64,000 nt of DNA from Porphyromonadaceae bacterium UBA3327 (GTDB taxonomy: Bacteria > Bacteroidota > Bacteroidia > Bacteroidales > Muribaculaceae), in assembly GCA_002361155.1 (NCBI GenBank), contig DERZ01000056.1:13822-77821 (forward strand). Direction: 5' to 3'. Made by a program: the position numbers and the translations under genes. Position 1 is the stretch's first letter; every line of letters begins with the position of its first letter. Positions 8,468 to 17,539 of the stretch are shown here, in pieces. Under the pieces are notes generated by a model, which did no database searches, was not told the origin of the DNA, and saw only the letters and a program-made list of their open reading frames with translations.

Positions 8468-11428
8468 TTAGAAGAGAAGTTTGAGACCGAGCGTATAGGT
8501 GCGCGGGCGGGGATACACATCGCGGTCAAGACCGCTGTAGAGTTCCGGATCCACACCGCTGTACTTGGTGAATGTGCACACGTTCTGCACGCCGAGGGTG
8601 ATACGGAGCGAGCTGCTGCTGTTCCAGAGTCTGGGGAACGTGTAGCCAAGGGTGATGTTGTCGATGCGGAAGAAAGAACCGTCCTCGAGCCAGTAGTCGG
8701 AATAGAGCTGCTGGTTGTCGAATCCGGTCTCGACGGTACTCTTCAGAAGGTTGGAGAAACTGCCCTGGTCGGAATAAGCCTGCTGCATGTACTGGTTGGC
8801 GCGCACGTAGTTGTACACATAGTTGCCGAACGCTCCGTGTCCCGCGATGGCAAGGTCCCAGTTGCGGAAACTCAGACGGGTGTTGAAGCCGAGCAGCGAG
8901 GTGGGAAGGGCGCTCTTGTCGCCGGCGTATTTGGTCTCGGTGCCCGAGAGGCTTCCGTCAGGCTGCACATACATTCCCTCGATAGGCTTGCCGTTGTCGT
9001 CGTAGGCCTGCTTGGCGAGATAGAAGGTGTAGGGAGTCTTGTCGACCATGAATACCTGGACGGTCTTTCCTGTGCCGGAGATGGCTCCGGTGTTGACGAA
9101 GTTGTTCTCGGAGTCGATCACGTTGAGTTTGGTGATCTTCGACTGCTGCCAGGTATAGTTGAATCCGATGGTCCATTCCCAGTCGCGGGTTGTGACGGGG
9201 ATGGCGTTGACGGCGATCTCCACACCCTGGTTCTCCATCGAGCCGATGTTGGTGGTGAGCACCGGAGCGTAGTTCACTCCCGCGGGCACGTTGATGGTGT
9301 TGAGCAGGTCCTTGGTGAAGCGTTTGTAGTAGTCAATGGATCCGTTGATGCGGTTGTTGATGAATCCCCAGTCCACGCCGACGTTCCATGTAGTGGTTGT
9401 CTCCCACCTGATGTCGTTGTCATATCCGTTGGGACGGTAGGTATGGTACCATTCGTCGAAGAGGTAGCTCGACTCGGGGTATGAGATGGAGTATGTGGTC
9501 ATCCAGGGATAGTCGTCGATGATGTCCTGCTGTCCGGTCACGCCGTAACCGGCGCGCAGCTTGAGGTCGGAGAGCGTGTTCTGATCGCGGAGGAACGGTT
9601 CGTTGATCAGACGCCATGCGAGTGCCACCGAGGGGAATAGACCCCAGCGGTTCTTCTTGGAGAAGCGGGAGGAGGCGTCGGAGCGGAGGGTGGCTGTGAG
9701 CAGGAAGCGAGAGTCGAATCCGTAGTTCACACGTCCGTAGAACGATACGAGGTAATATTCCGATTCATAATGCTTCGGGGTGTTCAGCTCGTTTCCTTCC
9801 GGGTCGTTCTGGGTACGGTTGTATTTCTTCCAGAAGTGCTGCCAGCCGTAACCGGCCATTGCTGAGAAGTCATGCCTGTCGGCCCATGTATGCTTGTAGT
9901 TGGCGTAGAAGTCGAGCAGATAGTTGCGTTTCTGCTGGCGGCCGGCCTCGTCGAGTCCTGTGCCGTCCTTCTGGTTGCCGGTGTACATCATTCCTGCGAA
10001 TTCCGGTACGTAGCGGTCATAGTTGCTGTTGAGCACGTCGTAACCGAGGTTGAGGTTGAAGGAGAGGTCCTCGAGGCGGTGTACCTTGTAGTCGAACTGG
10101 GCGTTGCCGATCGAGCGGAACACTTTGTTGACGCGGTCGTCGAGCTCGAGCATGGCCACGGGGTTGTCGGTCTGGATGGCCATGGGAGAGTTGCCGTTTT
10201 TCCAGATATAGTAGCCGAGACCGGGTCCGGTGGTGTCATCGGTGCGCACGGGGCGTGTGGGGTCGTAGCTGATGGCGTTGCCGACAACGGATTCGTCAAC
10301 TTTCCTCTCTCGTTCCCACGACACCTTGCCGTTGAGCGAGATGTTGAGGTGATTGTCGAGAAGCGATGGAGTGAGTGAGAGGGCGGCGTTGACGCGCTGG
10401 TAGTTGTTGTTGCGGATGATACCGTCCTGGTTGGCGTAGGAAACCGACACGCGGAAGGGAGTGAGTATCGGATCGATTTTGCCGGTGACGGAGAGGTTCT
10501 GCTCCGTGCCGAAGGCGGTGCGGAAAATCTCGTCCTGCCAGTTGGTGTTGGCGGTGCCGTAGACTGCGTCGGAGGGTACGCCAGTGATTCCGGGTACAAT
10601 CTGACGGAACTCGTCGGCTGTGAGCACGTCGAGAGTCTTTGTGCGCTGTGACAGTGCGAAAGTGCCGCTGTAGGCTACCTTGACCTTGTCGCTGCCTTTC
10701 TTGGTGGTGATGACGATCACGCCGTTGGAGGCGCGGCTACCGTAGATGGCAGTGGCCGAAGCATCCTTGAGGACGGTGAAGCTCTCGATGTCCTCGGGGT
10801 TGATACCGGCCAGAAGGTTGGAGCCTCCCTCGATGGTGGAGTTGTCCACCGGCACGCCGTCGATCACGAACAGAGGGTCGTTCGATGCCGAAAGCGAGGC
10901 GCCTGAACGGATTCTGACCGTAGCGCCCGAGCCGGGGGCTCCGCCGCTGCTCACCACGTTCACTCCCGGTATCTTTCCTACCATGGCGTCCTGCACCGAG
11001 GTGCGGTTTCCTTTATTGAAGTCATCGGGACGGATTGCGGCCACCGATCCGGTGGCATCCTCTTTCTTTACTGTACCGTAACCGATCACGACCAAGTCTC
11101 CGAGGATCTCCGCATCCTCATGAAGCACGATTCCCGACGCGAGAAGCGGCGAGTCTGCGGCAATTTCCACAGGCTTGCATCCCACGTAGGTCACGGTAAG
11201 AAGCGAGTTTGATTTGGGAACACTCAGGACGAACTTTCCGTCAAGATCCGTACTGGTTCCGATTGTGGTGCCTTTTACAAGGACAGTGGCGCCGATCACG
11301 GGTTCATGTTCCTGATCCACCACGAGGCCCGATATTTTCACCTGGGCCATGAGCTGCGGGGATATCAGGGCTATGGCAAATGCCGCCAATATCCTCCTCA
11401 GTCTCGAAAAATGTCTTGGATTTTTCAT
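8468..11428 (-). CDS. SusC/RagA family TonB-linked outer-membrane transporter
   Basis: 986 residues. N-terminal signal peptide, then a carboxypeptidase-regulatory-like beta domain (VKISGLVVDQEHEPVIGATV), a plug domain with VQDAMVGKIPGVNVVSSGG, the family signature ATAIYGSRASNGVIVITTKKG, and a 22-strand-type barrel ending RTYTLGLKLLF with a terminal Phe. It imports the ligand presented by the partner SusD using TonB energy. A promoter at 11518-11549 lies about 90 bases upstream. No glycoside hydrolase is encoded nearby; the only enzyme is the phosphatase. Confidence 0.96.
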   Translation of the reverse strand: MKNPRHFSRLRRILAAFAIALISPQLMAQVKISGLVVDQEHEPVIGATVLVKGTTIGTSTDLDGKFVLSVPKSNSLLTVTYVGCKPVEIAADSPLLASGIVLHEDAEILGDLVVIGYGTVKKEDATGSVAAIRPDDFNKGNRTSVQDAMVGKIPGVNVVSSGGAPGSGATVRIRSGASLSASNDPLFVIDGVPVDNSTIEGGSNLLAGINPEDIESFTVLKDASATAIYGSRASNGVIVITTKKGSDKVKVAYSGTFALSQRTKTLDVLTADEFRQIVPGITGVPSDAVYGTANTNWQDEIFRTAFGTEQNLSVTGKIDPILTPFRVSVSYANQDGIIRNNNYQRVNAALSLTPSLLDNHLNISLNGKVSWERERKVDESVVGNAISYDPTRPVRTDDTTGPGLGYYIWKNGNSPMAIQTDNPVAMLELDDRVNKVFRSIGNAQFDYKVHRLEDLSFNLNLGYDVLNSNYDRYVPEFAGMMYTGNQKDGTGLDEAGRQQKRNYLLDFYANYKHTWADRHDFSAMAGYGWQHFWKKYNRTQNDPEGNELNTPKHYESEYYLVSFYGRVNYGFDSRFLLTATLRSDASSRFSKKNRWGLFPSVALAWRLINEPFLRDQNTLSDLKLRAGYGVTGQQDIIDDYPWMTTYSISYPESSYLFDEWYHTYRPNGYDNDIRWETTTTWNVGVDWGFINNRINGSIDYYKRFTKDLLNTINVPAGVNYAPVLTTNIGSMENQGVEIAVNAIPVTTRDWEWTIGFNYTWQQSKITKLNVIDSENNFVNTGAISGTGKTVQVFMVDKTPYTFYLAKQAYDDNGKPIEGMYVQPDGSLSGTETKYAGDKSALPTSLLGFNTRLSFRNWDLAIAGHGAFGNYVYNYVRANQYMQQAYSDQGSFSNLLKSTVETGFDNQQLYSDYWLEDGSFFRIDNITLGYTFPRLWNSSSSLRITLGVQNVCTFTKYSGVDPELYSGLDRDVYPRPRTYTLGLKLLF

Positions 11429-11517
11429 GTTAGGAAATTATAGTATTGATGGTATGTCAACCTTAAAAGCTTAGCTTGGATTATCTATCGGATCGTTTTC
11501 AATTTACTATACGTATG

Positions 11518-11549
11518 CAAAATTAATCACATCATGGGCACGGAGCAAG
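11518..11549 (-). promoter_or_regulatory. Promoter for susC-susD-phosphatase
   Basis: On the minus strand, TAATTTTG (complement of 11518-11525) is preceded by CTTG (complement of 11546-11549) with 20 bp between. The -7 box is perfect and the -33 box is one base off. It is located 90 bases before the susC ATG. Confidence 0.7.
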
Positions 11550-11626
11550 AGTATGTAAATGAAAAAGTAAGTTCTGATAAGATTCAATAAGCTGATAATC
11601 AATCTTAAAATATGTGATAAAAGTAA

Positions 11627-11652
11627 GCGCCTCCATAAGCGGATGGAGGCGC
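11627..11652 (-). terminator. Terminator after the DUF6377 gene
   Basis: Hairpin GCGCCTCCAT (11627-11636), 6-base loop, complement at 11643-11652. On the minus strand it is followed by TTACTTTTATC. It separates the regulator gene from the susC promoter. Confidence 0.75.
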
Positions 11653-11697
11653 GTAAGTATGATTATTTTGGAAGAAAGAGGGATATGGACGCAGTTG

Positions 11698-13323
11698 TCA
11701 GATGGTCTTGACGGCTTCTTTGAATTCATCGCGCGGAAGAATGGACCGGTTCCGGATGCGTTGCCGGTAGTTGTAGACGGTCTGTGCGGAATAGTGGAGG
11801 AAGGAGGCTATTCTGGTTGAGTCGCCTATGCCGAGTCTTACCAATGCGAAGATGCGCAGTTCAGGAGTGAGAAGTTCGCCTTCTTTGGGAGTGATCTTGT
11901 ATTCGGGCTTGAGCAGATCGTTGAACCTGTTTACAAAGTCGGGAAAAATGTCGAGAAAGATTGAATCGAATTTGCGGTAGAAAGGTTTGAGATAGGTGTC
12001 CGATACGGGGGTGGAGAGGAGCTTGTCGATGTCGGCGGTTGTACCGGTCTTTATCTTCCGGGCGATCTGGCGCTGGTATTTGTCAATGATGTCGATATAT
12101 TCCGAACAGAGGTTCAAAAGGTATCCGATATACTCCTCTTTCACTTTGGAGGCTTCTTCAAGTTTGCGGTTCGCTCCGTCAAGCTTGTGACGGAGCCGTT
12201 CGAGTTCCTCGTTCTTTGCGGCGAGCAGTTTCTTCTCGCGGTCGAGCCTACGCGACCGGCGCACAAGCATTACTGTGAGCAGGGCGAGACCGGCGAGCAG
12301 AATCACCGTCAGTATGAGCGAGAAGAACATTCCGCGTGCGAAAGAATGCCGCACTTCTTCGTTGGCATTGTTGATGATGAGGAGGTATTCCGACACCTTC
12401 GAGATCCGGGAACGGGCGTTGCCGAGCATGATGTCCTCGAGCGAACTGGAGATATAGCGGTACGCTCGCTTGGTGTCTCCCTCGCTGTTGAGTAGATTCG
12501 CCAGATTCTGCAGGGCCTCGTATTTGCGGGTGGCGCGCTGCAGGTCGGATGCGGCGGCACGCGACAGATATAGTTTTGCCTCCTCTACACGGCCGAGTCT
12601 GAGCAGTGCTTTGGCCGTGATATAGTTGAGCACGCCGGTATCGCTTCCGGAGGGCAACGCCCGGGCGGCTTTCTTTATCGCGTCGATCGCGTCTTCAGGA
12701 TTGTCGAGCAATAGACAGCATTCCGCGAGATTCAGGAAATGCTCCATACTGCCCGGCGCCGATTCTTTCACGAGCGTGTCGCGGTAGCATATCTGTTTCT
12801 TCTTGTAGTATTCGGCGTCGGAGCGGGGGAACGTGTTGTCGTACAGTGAATAATAGATTGAACAATAGCGATTCAGAATATCGTTGCGCATGGCCTTCTT
12901 TCCCCCGGCAGGCATGGAGTCAAGCATGGCGAGTGCCTTGTGGTAATTACCGATTCCCTTGTGCGCCTCCACCTCCATAAGCCGCGACTGCCAAAGCATA
13001 GTGTCGTTGTCTGTGTGCTCCGCTATTTTTCTTGCCTCGCGGGCTATCAGCAGGGATGTGTCCATCGAGAAGTTGCGGTATTCGCGGAAAAGGTCGTTAA
13101 GACATTTCCATCTCTCTTTCTCTGAGAGGGAACTTACGAGACTGCGGTTGATGGAGTTTATGCGTGTGCGCTTTGCCGCCACAATCTCCGGTTTCTTCAC
13201 AATAAGCCTGTCGATCACCCTCAGCAATGAGTCCGTCTCCCGTGATATATCCGCTGCCGAGGCACCTCCGGCTATTGACAGAGCTGAAAGCACAGTGGCA
13301 AACAAGATATGGATGCGTTTCAT
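11698..13323 (-). CDS. DUF6377 TPR/membrane/HTH regulator
   Basis: 541 residues with a signal peptide, TPR-like helices through residue ~320, one transmembrane helix (FFSLILTVILLAGLALLTVM, about 330-350), a cytoplasmic coiled coil (RRSRRLDREKKLLAAKNEEL) and a C-terminal helix-turn-helix (LRIFALVRLGIGDSTRIASF through QTVYNYRQRIRNRS). This is the DUF6377 architecture of Bacteroidota, which combines a periplasmic sensor-like TPR part with a DNA-binding-like end and commonly adjoins SusCD loci. Its position just upstream of susC on the same strand suggests it controls that locus. The terminator at 11627-11652 makes it a separate transcript. Direct regulation is inference. Confidence 0.85.
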   Translation of the reverse strand: MKRIHILFATVLSALSIAGGASAADISRETDSLLRVIDRLIVKKPEIVAAKRTRINSINRSLVSSLSEKERWKCLNDLFREYRNFSMDTSLLIAREARKIAEHTDNDTMLWQSRLMEVEAHKGIGNYHKALAMLDSMPAGGKKAMRNDILNRYCSIYYSLYDNTFPRSDAEYYKKKQICYRDTLVKESAPGSMEHFLNLAECCLLLDNPEDAIDAIKKAARALPSGSDTGVLNYITAKALLRLGRVEEAKLYLSRAAASDLQRATRKYEALQNLANLLNSEGDTKRAYRYISSSLEDIMLGNARSRISKVSEYLLIINNANEEVRHSFARGMFFSLILTVILLAGLALLTVMLVRRSRRLDREKKLLAAKNEELERLRHKLDGANRKLEEASKVKEEYIGYLLNLCSEYIDIIDKYQRQIARKIKTGTTADIDKLLSTPVSDTYLKPFYRKFDSIFLDIFPDFVNRFNDLLKPEYKITPKEGELLTPELRIFALVRLGIGDSTRIASFLHYSAQTVYNYRQRIRNRSILPRDEFKEAVKTI

Positions 13324-13354
13324 GATATCTGATTTTAATGGGGGATATGCCGTA

Positions 13355-14281
13355 TTATTCGATCAGTGCCAGAGCAGTGCGGTACTTGGGAACAGTTCCG
13401 GCTTTCTTTATGGCCTTCCACGCCTTGCGTCCTATTTCTTCCTCGGCATACTCCCAGAACGGCTTTATCTTCGAGAGCAGTTGTGATTCTCCACACAGTG
13501 TCTCCTCGTAATGTGCGATCAAGGCGTTGTGGAAACGGAGCATTTCATCGATGCGCCTTTCACGCGGCCATTCCTCTCCGGCTGCAGCCTCGGCTGCAAG
13601 CGACGGACGGCCTAAGAGCCCCCGCCCGAGCATTACGCCCGCTATGTCGGCGAACCGCTCCGTCATGTCCGAGATGTCTGAAGGCGTTTTCAGTTCTCCG
13701 TTGAAAACTACCGGATTGGCACTCTCCTTCATAAACTCTGCGAACATGTCGAGGTCAAGATCCCCTCCATACTGTTGCCTGGCCACGCGGGGATGGAGCG
13801 CGATGAACCGGAGCGGCATGGAGTTGAGCACCGGCATGATACCGCGCCACTCGTCGTGTCCTGAGAAGCCGAGGCGCATCTTGGCCGACAGGCTTATCCC
13901 GGGATACCTGGCGGCGATTTCCGGCAGTCGGGTGGCTTCGGCGCTGTTTGCGATGAAGCCGGCGCCGCGCCCTTTCCCCGTCTGCAGAGGGAAAGGGCAT
14001 CCCATGTTGAGGTTGATACGTGTGGCGCCCTCATCCTCGAGCGCGGTGAGGAGAAGGTCGAGTTCCTCCATGTCGCGGAATATCACCTGCGGCTCAAGCT
14101 GATGATTCGCCGACAGCGGCCCGCTGAAGTCGCGTATGTCGCGGTCGCGGACTCCGCCATGCTCGGCGCGGATGAAAGGTGTGAAATAGAGATTGTTGCC
14201 GCCATACGCGAGCTGATGGAAATGACGCCATGCCGCGTCGGTATGCCCCTGCACGGGAGCGATATATATTCTGCTGTTCAT
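13355..14281 (-). CDS. tRNA-dihydrouridine synthase family protein
   Basis: 308 residues, Dus-type FMN TIM barrel. N-terminal YIAPVQGHTD replaces the usual APMxGxTD. The catalytic cysteine is in NLNMGCPFP, followed by a KGRGAG patch, an SAKMRLG strand and FIALHPRVARQQYGG (the HxRtxxQxY region). The GLLGRPSL C-terminal barrel motif and a helical domain follow. It reduces uridine in the tRNA D-loop; the position modified (DusA/B/C class) cannot be assigned. It lies 21 bases from the DUF486 gene and 32 from the regulator gene, at the end of the envelope gene run. Confidence 0.9.
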   Translation of the reverse strand: MNSRIYIAPVQGHTDAAWRHFHQLAYGGNNLYFTPFIRAEHGGVRDRDIRDFSGPLSANHQLEPQVIFRDMEELDLLLTALEDEGATRINLNMGCPFPLQTGKGRGAGFIANSAEATRLPEIAARYPGISLSAKMRLGFSGHDEWRGIMPVLNSMPLRFIALHPRVARQQYGGDLDLDMFAEFMKESANPVVFNGELKTPSDISDMTERFADIAGVMLGRGLLGRPSLAAEAAAGEEWPRERRIDEMLRFHNALIAHYEETLCGESQLLSKIKPFWEYAEEEIGRKAWKAIKKAGTVPKYRTALALIE

Positions 14282-14301
14282 TGTATTGTTCTAAAGTACA
14301 C

Positions 14302-14679
14302 TTATGCTTTCGGAAGAAATGTAAAACAGACCGCCCCGATCAGGCAGAGAAACGCCGCAAGATGGTTCCACTGCAGTTTCTCTCCCTGAAACATGAACAT
14401 CGCCATGACGGTGAACACCGTCAGCGTGATCACTTCCTGAAGAATCTTGAGCTGGAAGAGGGAGAATGGGCCTCCGTTCTCGCGGAATCCAAGCCTGTTG
14501 GCCGGCACCTGGAAACAGTATTCAAAAAGTGCGATTCCCCATGATACGAGAATCACCACCAGCAGAGGCCAGTTTTTAGCCATGTCTGTCTGCTGCATTC
14601 TGAGGTGGCCGTACCAGGCCAAAGTCATAAACACATTGGAGATAACCAGTAGTATTATCGTTGCCGCTGCTGCGTTCAT
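14302..14679 (-). CDS. DUF486 (DMT-type) small membrane protein
   Basis: 125 residues from the ATG at 14679. That ATG overlaps the stop of the upstream glycosyltransferase as ATGA, implying translational coupling; a longer in-frame opening upstream would run through that gene and is not real. Four predicted transmembrane helices (first: ATIILLVISNVFMTLAWYGH), with the family motif SWGIALFEYCFQVPANRLG. DUF486 proteins resemble drug/metabolite transporters but have no established substrate. Its place in the LOS gene run may point to an envelope role, but the coupling could be fortuitous. Confidence 0.9.
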   Translation of the reverse strand: MNAAAATIILLVISNVFMTLAWYGHLRMQQTDMAKNWPLLVVILVSWGIALFEYCFQVPANRLGFRENGGPFSLFQLKILQEVITLTVFTVMAMFMFQGEKLQWNHLAAFLCLIGAVCFTFLPKA

Positions 14680-15707
14680 AGATGTGTTGTATATTGTTTT
14701 TGATAATGTTCTATTCTCCTGATAATGAAGGATGCGATTGTGTCTGGATCGGGAAAGGCTACGCAAAAGGGATGACCTTCGGGACAATTTTTCGTGCCGG
14801 CCACCGAACATGGCTGGCAACTGATGTCTTTGAAGTATGAATCCTCCTCCCGCTGCCCGTATGGCATGAAGCCGCATGCGGGTGTGGTGGCGCCCCAGAG
14901 AGTCAGCACTCTTGTTCCTGCGAGCGACGCGAGGTGCTGGTTGGCCGAGTCCATCGATACCATCACCATCATCCTCTCCATCAGGGAAATCTCCTCTTCG
15001 AGCGTGTATTTTCCGGCAATGCTGCGGATCCGCTCCGAATCTCGCTCCCATTCGGCGAGCGTAGCCGCTTCCGCGCCACGTCCGCCGAAGAGATAGATGT
15101 CATAACCTTTCGAGGCAAGGATGCGGCATGCTTCCCGAATACTGTCAGGAGGACATGTCTTTGTCGCGTAGCGGGCAAAGGGAGCTATTCCGACAGCGTA
15201 CGCCGAAGGCTCGAAAGGTGGCGCGGGCCATGCGTGCGGCAGGGACGATTCATCAACTGTCATGTTGAACCCGAGCCGGCGGAATGTGTCGGCGTAACGG
15301 TCCACGAAATTCTGCTGGCGGATTTTCCCGCGCAACGCCCGCTTCCTTTCCCGGCGCCGCTTGTCCACTCTCGCGATGCGCACGCCGCGCAGCCGCAGCC
15401 ACGCGCATATAGCCCTTGTGCGCGGCACGTCGTGAAGGTCCGCCACGGCATCGGCTCCGATGCCGGCCATCATCCTTACAAGCCGGAAGAGTCCGCCGGC
15501 TCCCTTGTAATCGTTGAGATCCACTCCCTCCACGTTCAGGTTGTCGGGAGCGCCGGCAAACAGCCTGGCGAAGAAGGGACGCGTGGCCACAGTCACCTTC
15601 ACTTCCGGATGCTCCAGTGCGAAAGAGTAGATGGCCGGGATGGTCATAGCCACGTCACCGAGCGCGGAGAAGCGCAGGACAAGGATATGTCGCGGCTTTT
15701 TTTTCAT
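14676..15707 (-). CDS. Glycosyltransferase family 9 (heptosyltransferase-like)
   Basis: 343 residues, GT-B fold. N-terminal ILVLRFSALGDVAMTIPAIY is the family's acceptor/helical start. The C-terminal donor-binding half carries VSMDSANQHLASLAGTRVLTLWGATTP, matching the GT9 D-S-GxxH-AaAxGxPxxxLFG region, with QH in place of GH. GT9 enzymes add ADP-heptose or related sugars to the LPS inner core. The start codon overlaps the stop of the GT90 gene (ATGA at 15704-15707), and the stop overlaps DUF486. Together with kdsB and waaA upstream, this supports a core-oligosaccharide role. Confidence 0.9.
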   Translation of the reverse strand: MKKKPRHILVLRFSALGDVAMTIPAIYSFALEHPEVKVTVATRPFFARLFAGAPDNLNVEGVDLNDYKGAGGLFRLVRMMAGIGADAVADLHDVPRTRAICAWLRLRGVRIARVDKRRRERKRALRGKIRQQNFVDRYADTFRRLGFNMTVDESSLPHAWPAPPFEPSAYAVGIAPFARYATKTCPPDSIREACRILASKGYDIYLFGGRGAEAATLAEWERDSERIRSIAGKYTLEEEISLMERMMVMVSMDSANQHLASLAGTRVLTLWGATTPACGFMPYGQREEDSYFKDISCQPCSVAGTKNCPEGHPFCVAFPDPDTIASFIIRRIEHYQKQYTTHL

Positions 15708-16696
15708 GGTTTCTCAGGGTCCGTCTGGCCGGTCTGCACGAAGTAGCGGCATACCGCCTCGCGCATCACCTGCTGTTCGATTCTCGTGTCGCGGAACCGG
15801 TCCACCCAGCGGTGGGCGTTCGCGACTATCTCTTTCGCCTCATCCGGATGCGAGAGATAATAGTCTATACGCTCAGGGAGGTCGCTGTAGTCCGGTTTAA
15901 CCTCGATGTAATGCACACCGCCCTTCAGGAGCCCCTCCATATACCATGACTCCACGTCGGGCCGCGGCATGACCGCTATCGAGTTGGACGACATCACCCA
16001 TTTCAGATTGGTGGCAACATCGTTGCCGCGGATGCACATGATGAACTTATGGCCGAGTTGCTCATCGATGCTCATGAAGGGGCGTACCCATTCCGGGCGT
16101 CCCACATCGCTGTTGATCTGTCCGAAGTCGAAGCGCGGGTCGCCGCAGTACATTTCCAGAAGACGCGATCGCCAGGGCTGGTCGCGTACCTCGTTGCGCG
16201 ACACCACTGTGTCTTTCTTCTTTTCGTAGGGAACCTCATCCTCTACAAATCGGAAATGGCGGATGGAATTCATCCTGCATATCGCCGACATGGAAGGCCT
16301 CTCCGTGACAGGGCGGCTCTTGACGAACGTGGGCGCCTGGAGTTCCCAGTCCACGTCCTCGGCCATGTAGAGGAAGCGCATCCCGTCGGGCATCATCCTC
16401 AGATGGGGATAAATATCGAAGAAGTAGGAGGAATGATGATGGCGGGCGAAGAACGGAAATTTGAACTTGCCGGTCAGGAAACTTTCTCCCTCGGGAACTT
16501 CCGCGCCGCCGGGCAACTTGACATAATAGGATGCGCGCCGCGTTATTTCCTCCAGCGCCGTGTCGGAGAGCCGGGAGTGGAACCGTCTCCACGGGATGTC
16601 GGCCATCCTGTCCGGCAGGAAGTACATCGCCATGTTGGATGCGAAATAGCGGAAACGGTCGGCATACCTTTTACGGTTTTTTGCATCAAGTTTCAT
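15704..16696 (-). CDS. GT90 (CAP10/LPS-modifying) family glycosyltransferase
   Basis: 330 residues. It resembles the bacterial GT90/lipopolysaccharide core (LpsA/CAP10-like) family. The IRGNDVATNLKWVMSSNSIAVMP stretch matches the family's donor-binding W-x-x-SNS region, and the C-terminus (YDYLSHPDEA-like YYLSHPDEAKEIVANAHRWV) is typical. Members transfer glucose, xylose or related sugars to LPS or capsule. It lies 56 bases from kdsB and overlaps the GT9 gene by four bases. Donor and acceptor are unknown. Confidence 0.82.
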   Translation of the reverse strand: MKLDAKNRKRYADRFRYFASNMAMYFLPDRMADIPWRRFHSRLSDTALEEITRRASYYVKLPGGAEVPEGESFLTGKFKFPFFARHHHSSYFFDIYPHLRMMPDGMRFLYMAEDVDWELQAPTFVKSRPVTERPSMSAICRMNSIRHFRFVEDEVPYEKKKDTVVSRNEVRDQPWRSRLLEMYCGDPRFDFGQINSDVGRPEWVRPFMSIDEQLGHKFIMCIRGNDVATNLKWVMSSNSIAVMPRPDVESWYMEGLLKGGVHYIEVKPDYSDLPERIDYYLSHPDEAKEIVANAHRWVDRFRDTRIEQQVMREAVCRYFVQTGQTDPEKP

Positions 16697-16752
16697 CTCT
16701 TCCTGTTTTCTGCTTCGTTTATTCCTGTCTTTACTTCAATTCATCCGGCTTT

Positions 16753-17484
16753 CTATCGGGTGCCGGGCATAAGATATTTTTCCACCGCGGCAATGTCTTT
16801 CGGAGTGTCGACTGACAATGATTTGCAATGAGCGTTGTAATAGTAGATCGGCACGTGGTTCTCGATAAATCTGAAGGAATCGTTTTCCTCCACCTTCTCG
16901 ATAGGCCCGCGCGGAGTGGAGTGGTAATAGTCGAGAGCCTTGCGGGTGAATGCGCCTACACCGACAAACTTATGATAGATCACATCGAGCGATCCCTTGG
17001 GGTAGGGAATGGGACTCCGCGAGATAAAGAGGCAGCGGTTGTCGGCGGCGGTCACTATCTTGAGGTTGGTGGCGTCCACCACCTCCACCGGATTGCTGAA
17101 ATCGGTCATCAGGTTGGAAACGAAGAGCGAGTCGGGGTCGAGTACCGGGGGAATGCACTGCACGATGGCTTCGCGGGTGAGCAGCGGCTCATCGCCGTTG
17201 ACCATCACGTACAGGTCGGCGTCGACCTTGCGCGACACTTCATAGAGTCGCTCGGTGGCGGTATCATGGTCAGATGCTGTCATTATCACTTCAGCTCCGA
17301 ACGATTCGGCGGCCTCTTTGATTTTTTCGGAGTCGGTGGCGACATAAACCGCGTCGAACTCCTTGACTTCGCGGCAATGTTCCCAGACCCAGCGTATCAT
17401 CGGCTTGCCTGAGATAGGGGCGAGCGGTTTCTCGAAAAAGCGTGAGGATTCGGCTCTTGCCGGAATCACACAGATTATCTTCAT
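16753..17484 (-). CDS. kdsB: CMP-Kdo synthetase (3-deoxy-manno-octulosonate cytidylyltransferase)
   Basis: 243 residues from the ATG at 17484, which gives the family N-terminus MKIICVIPARAESSRFFEKP; the open frame extends further upstream but without homology. It activates Kdo with CTP for lipid A-core assembly. Visible motifs are the nucleotide-binding R..SSRFF.KPL, YVMVNGDEPLL (metal-binding Asp), CLFISRSPIPYP, and KFVGVGAFTRKAL. It adjoins waaA, the enzyme that uses CMP-Kdo. The spacing of 55 bases fits one operon. Confidence 0.95.
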   Translation of the reverse strand: MKIICVIPARAESSRFFEKPLAPISGKPMIRWVWEHCREVKEFDAVYVATDSEKIKEAAESFGAEVIMTASDHDTATERLYEVSRKVDADLYVMVNGDEPLLTREAIVQCIPPVLDPDSLFVSNLMTDFSNPVEVVDATNLKIVTAADNRCLFISRSPIPYPKGSLDVIYHKFVGVGAFTRKALDYYHSTPRGPIEKVEENDSFRFIENHVPIYYYNAHCKSLSVDTPKDIAAVEKYLMPGTR

Positions 17485-17539
17485 ATACGTATATTTCTTT
17501 ATATCGATAACTCTTTCTTTATTGGATTGACTTTTCATA

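Noticed and set aside
14680-15051. Extension of the DUF486 frame upstream
   Set aside because: It would lie inside the GT9 gene; the ATGA overlap at 14676-14679 defines the start.
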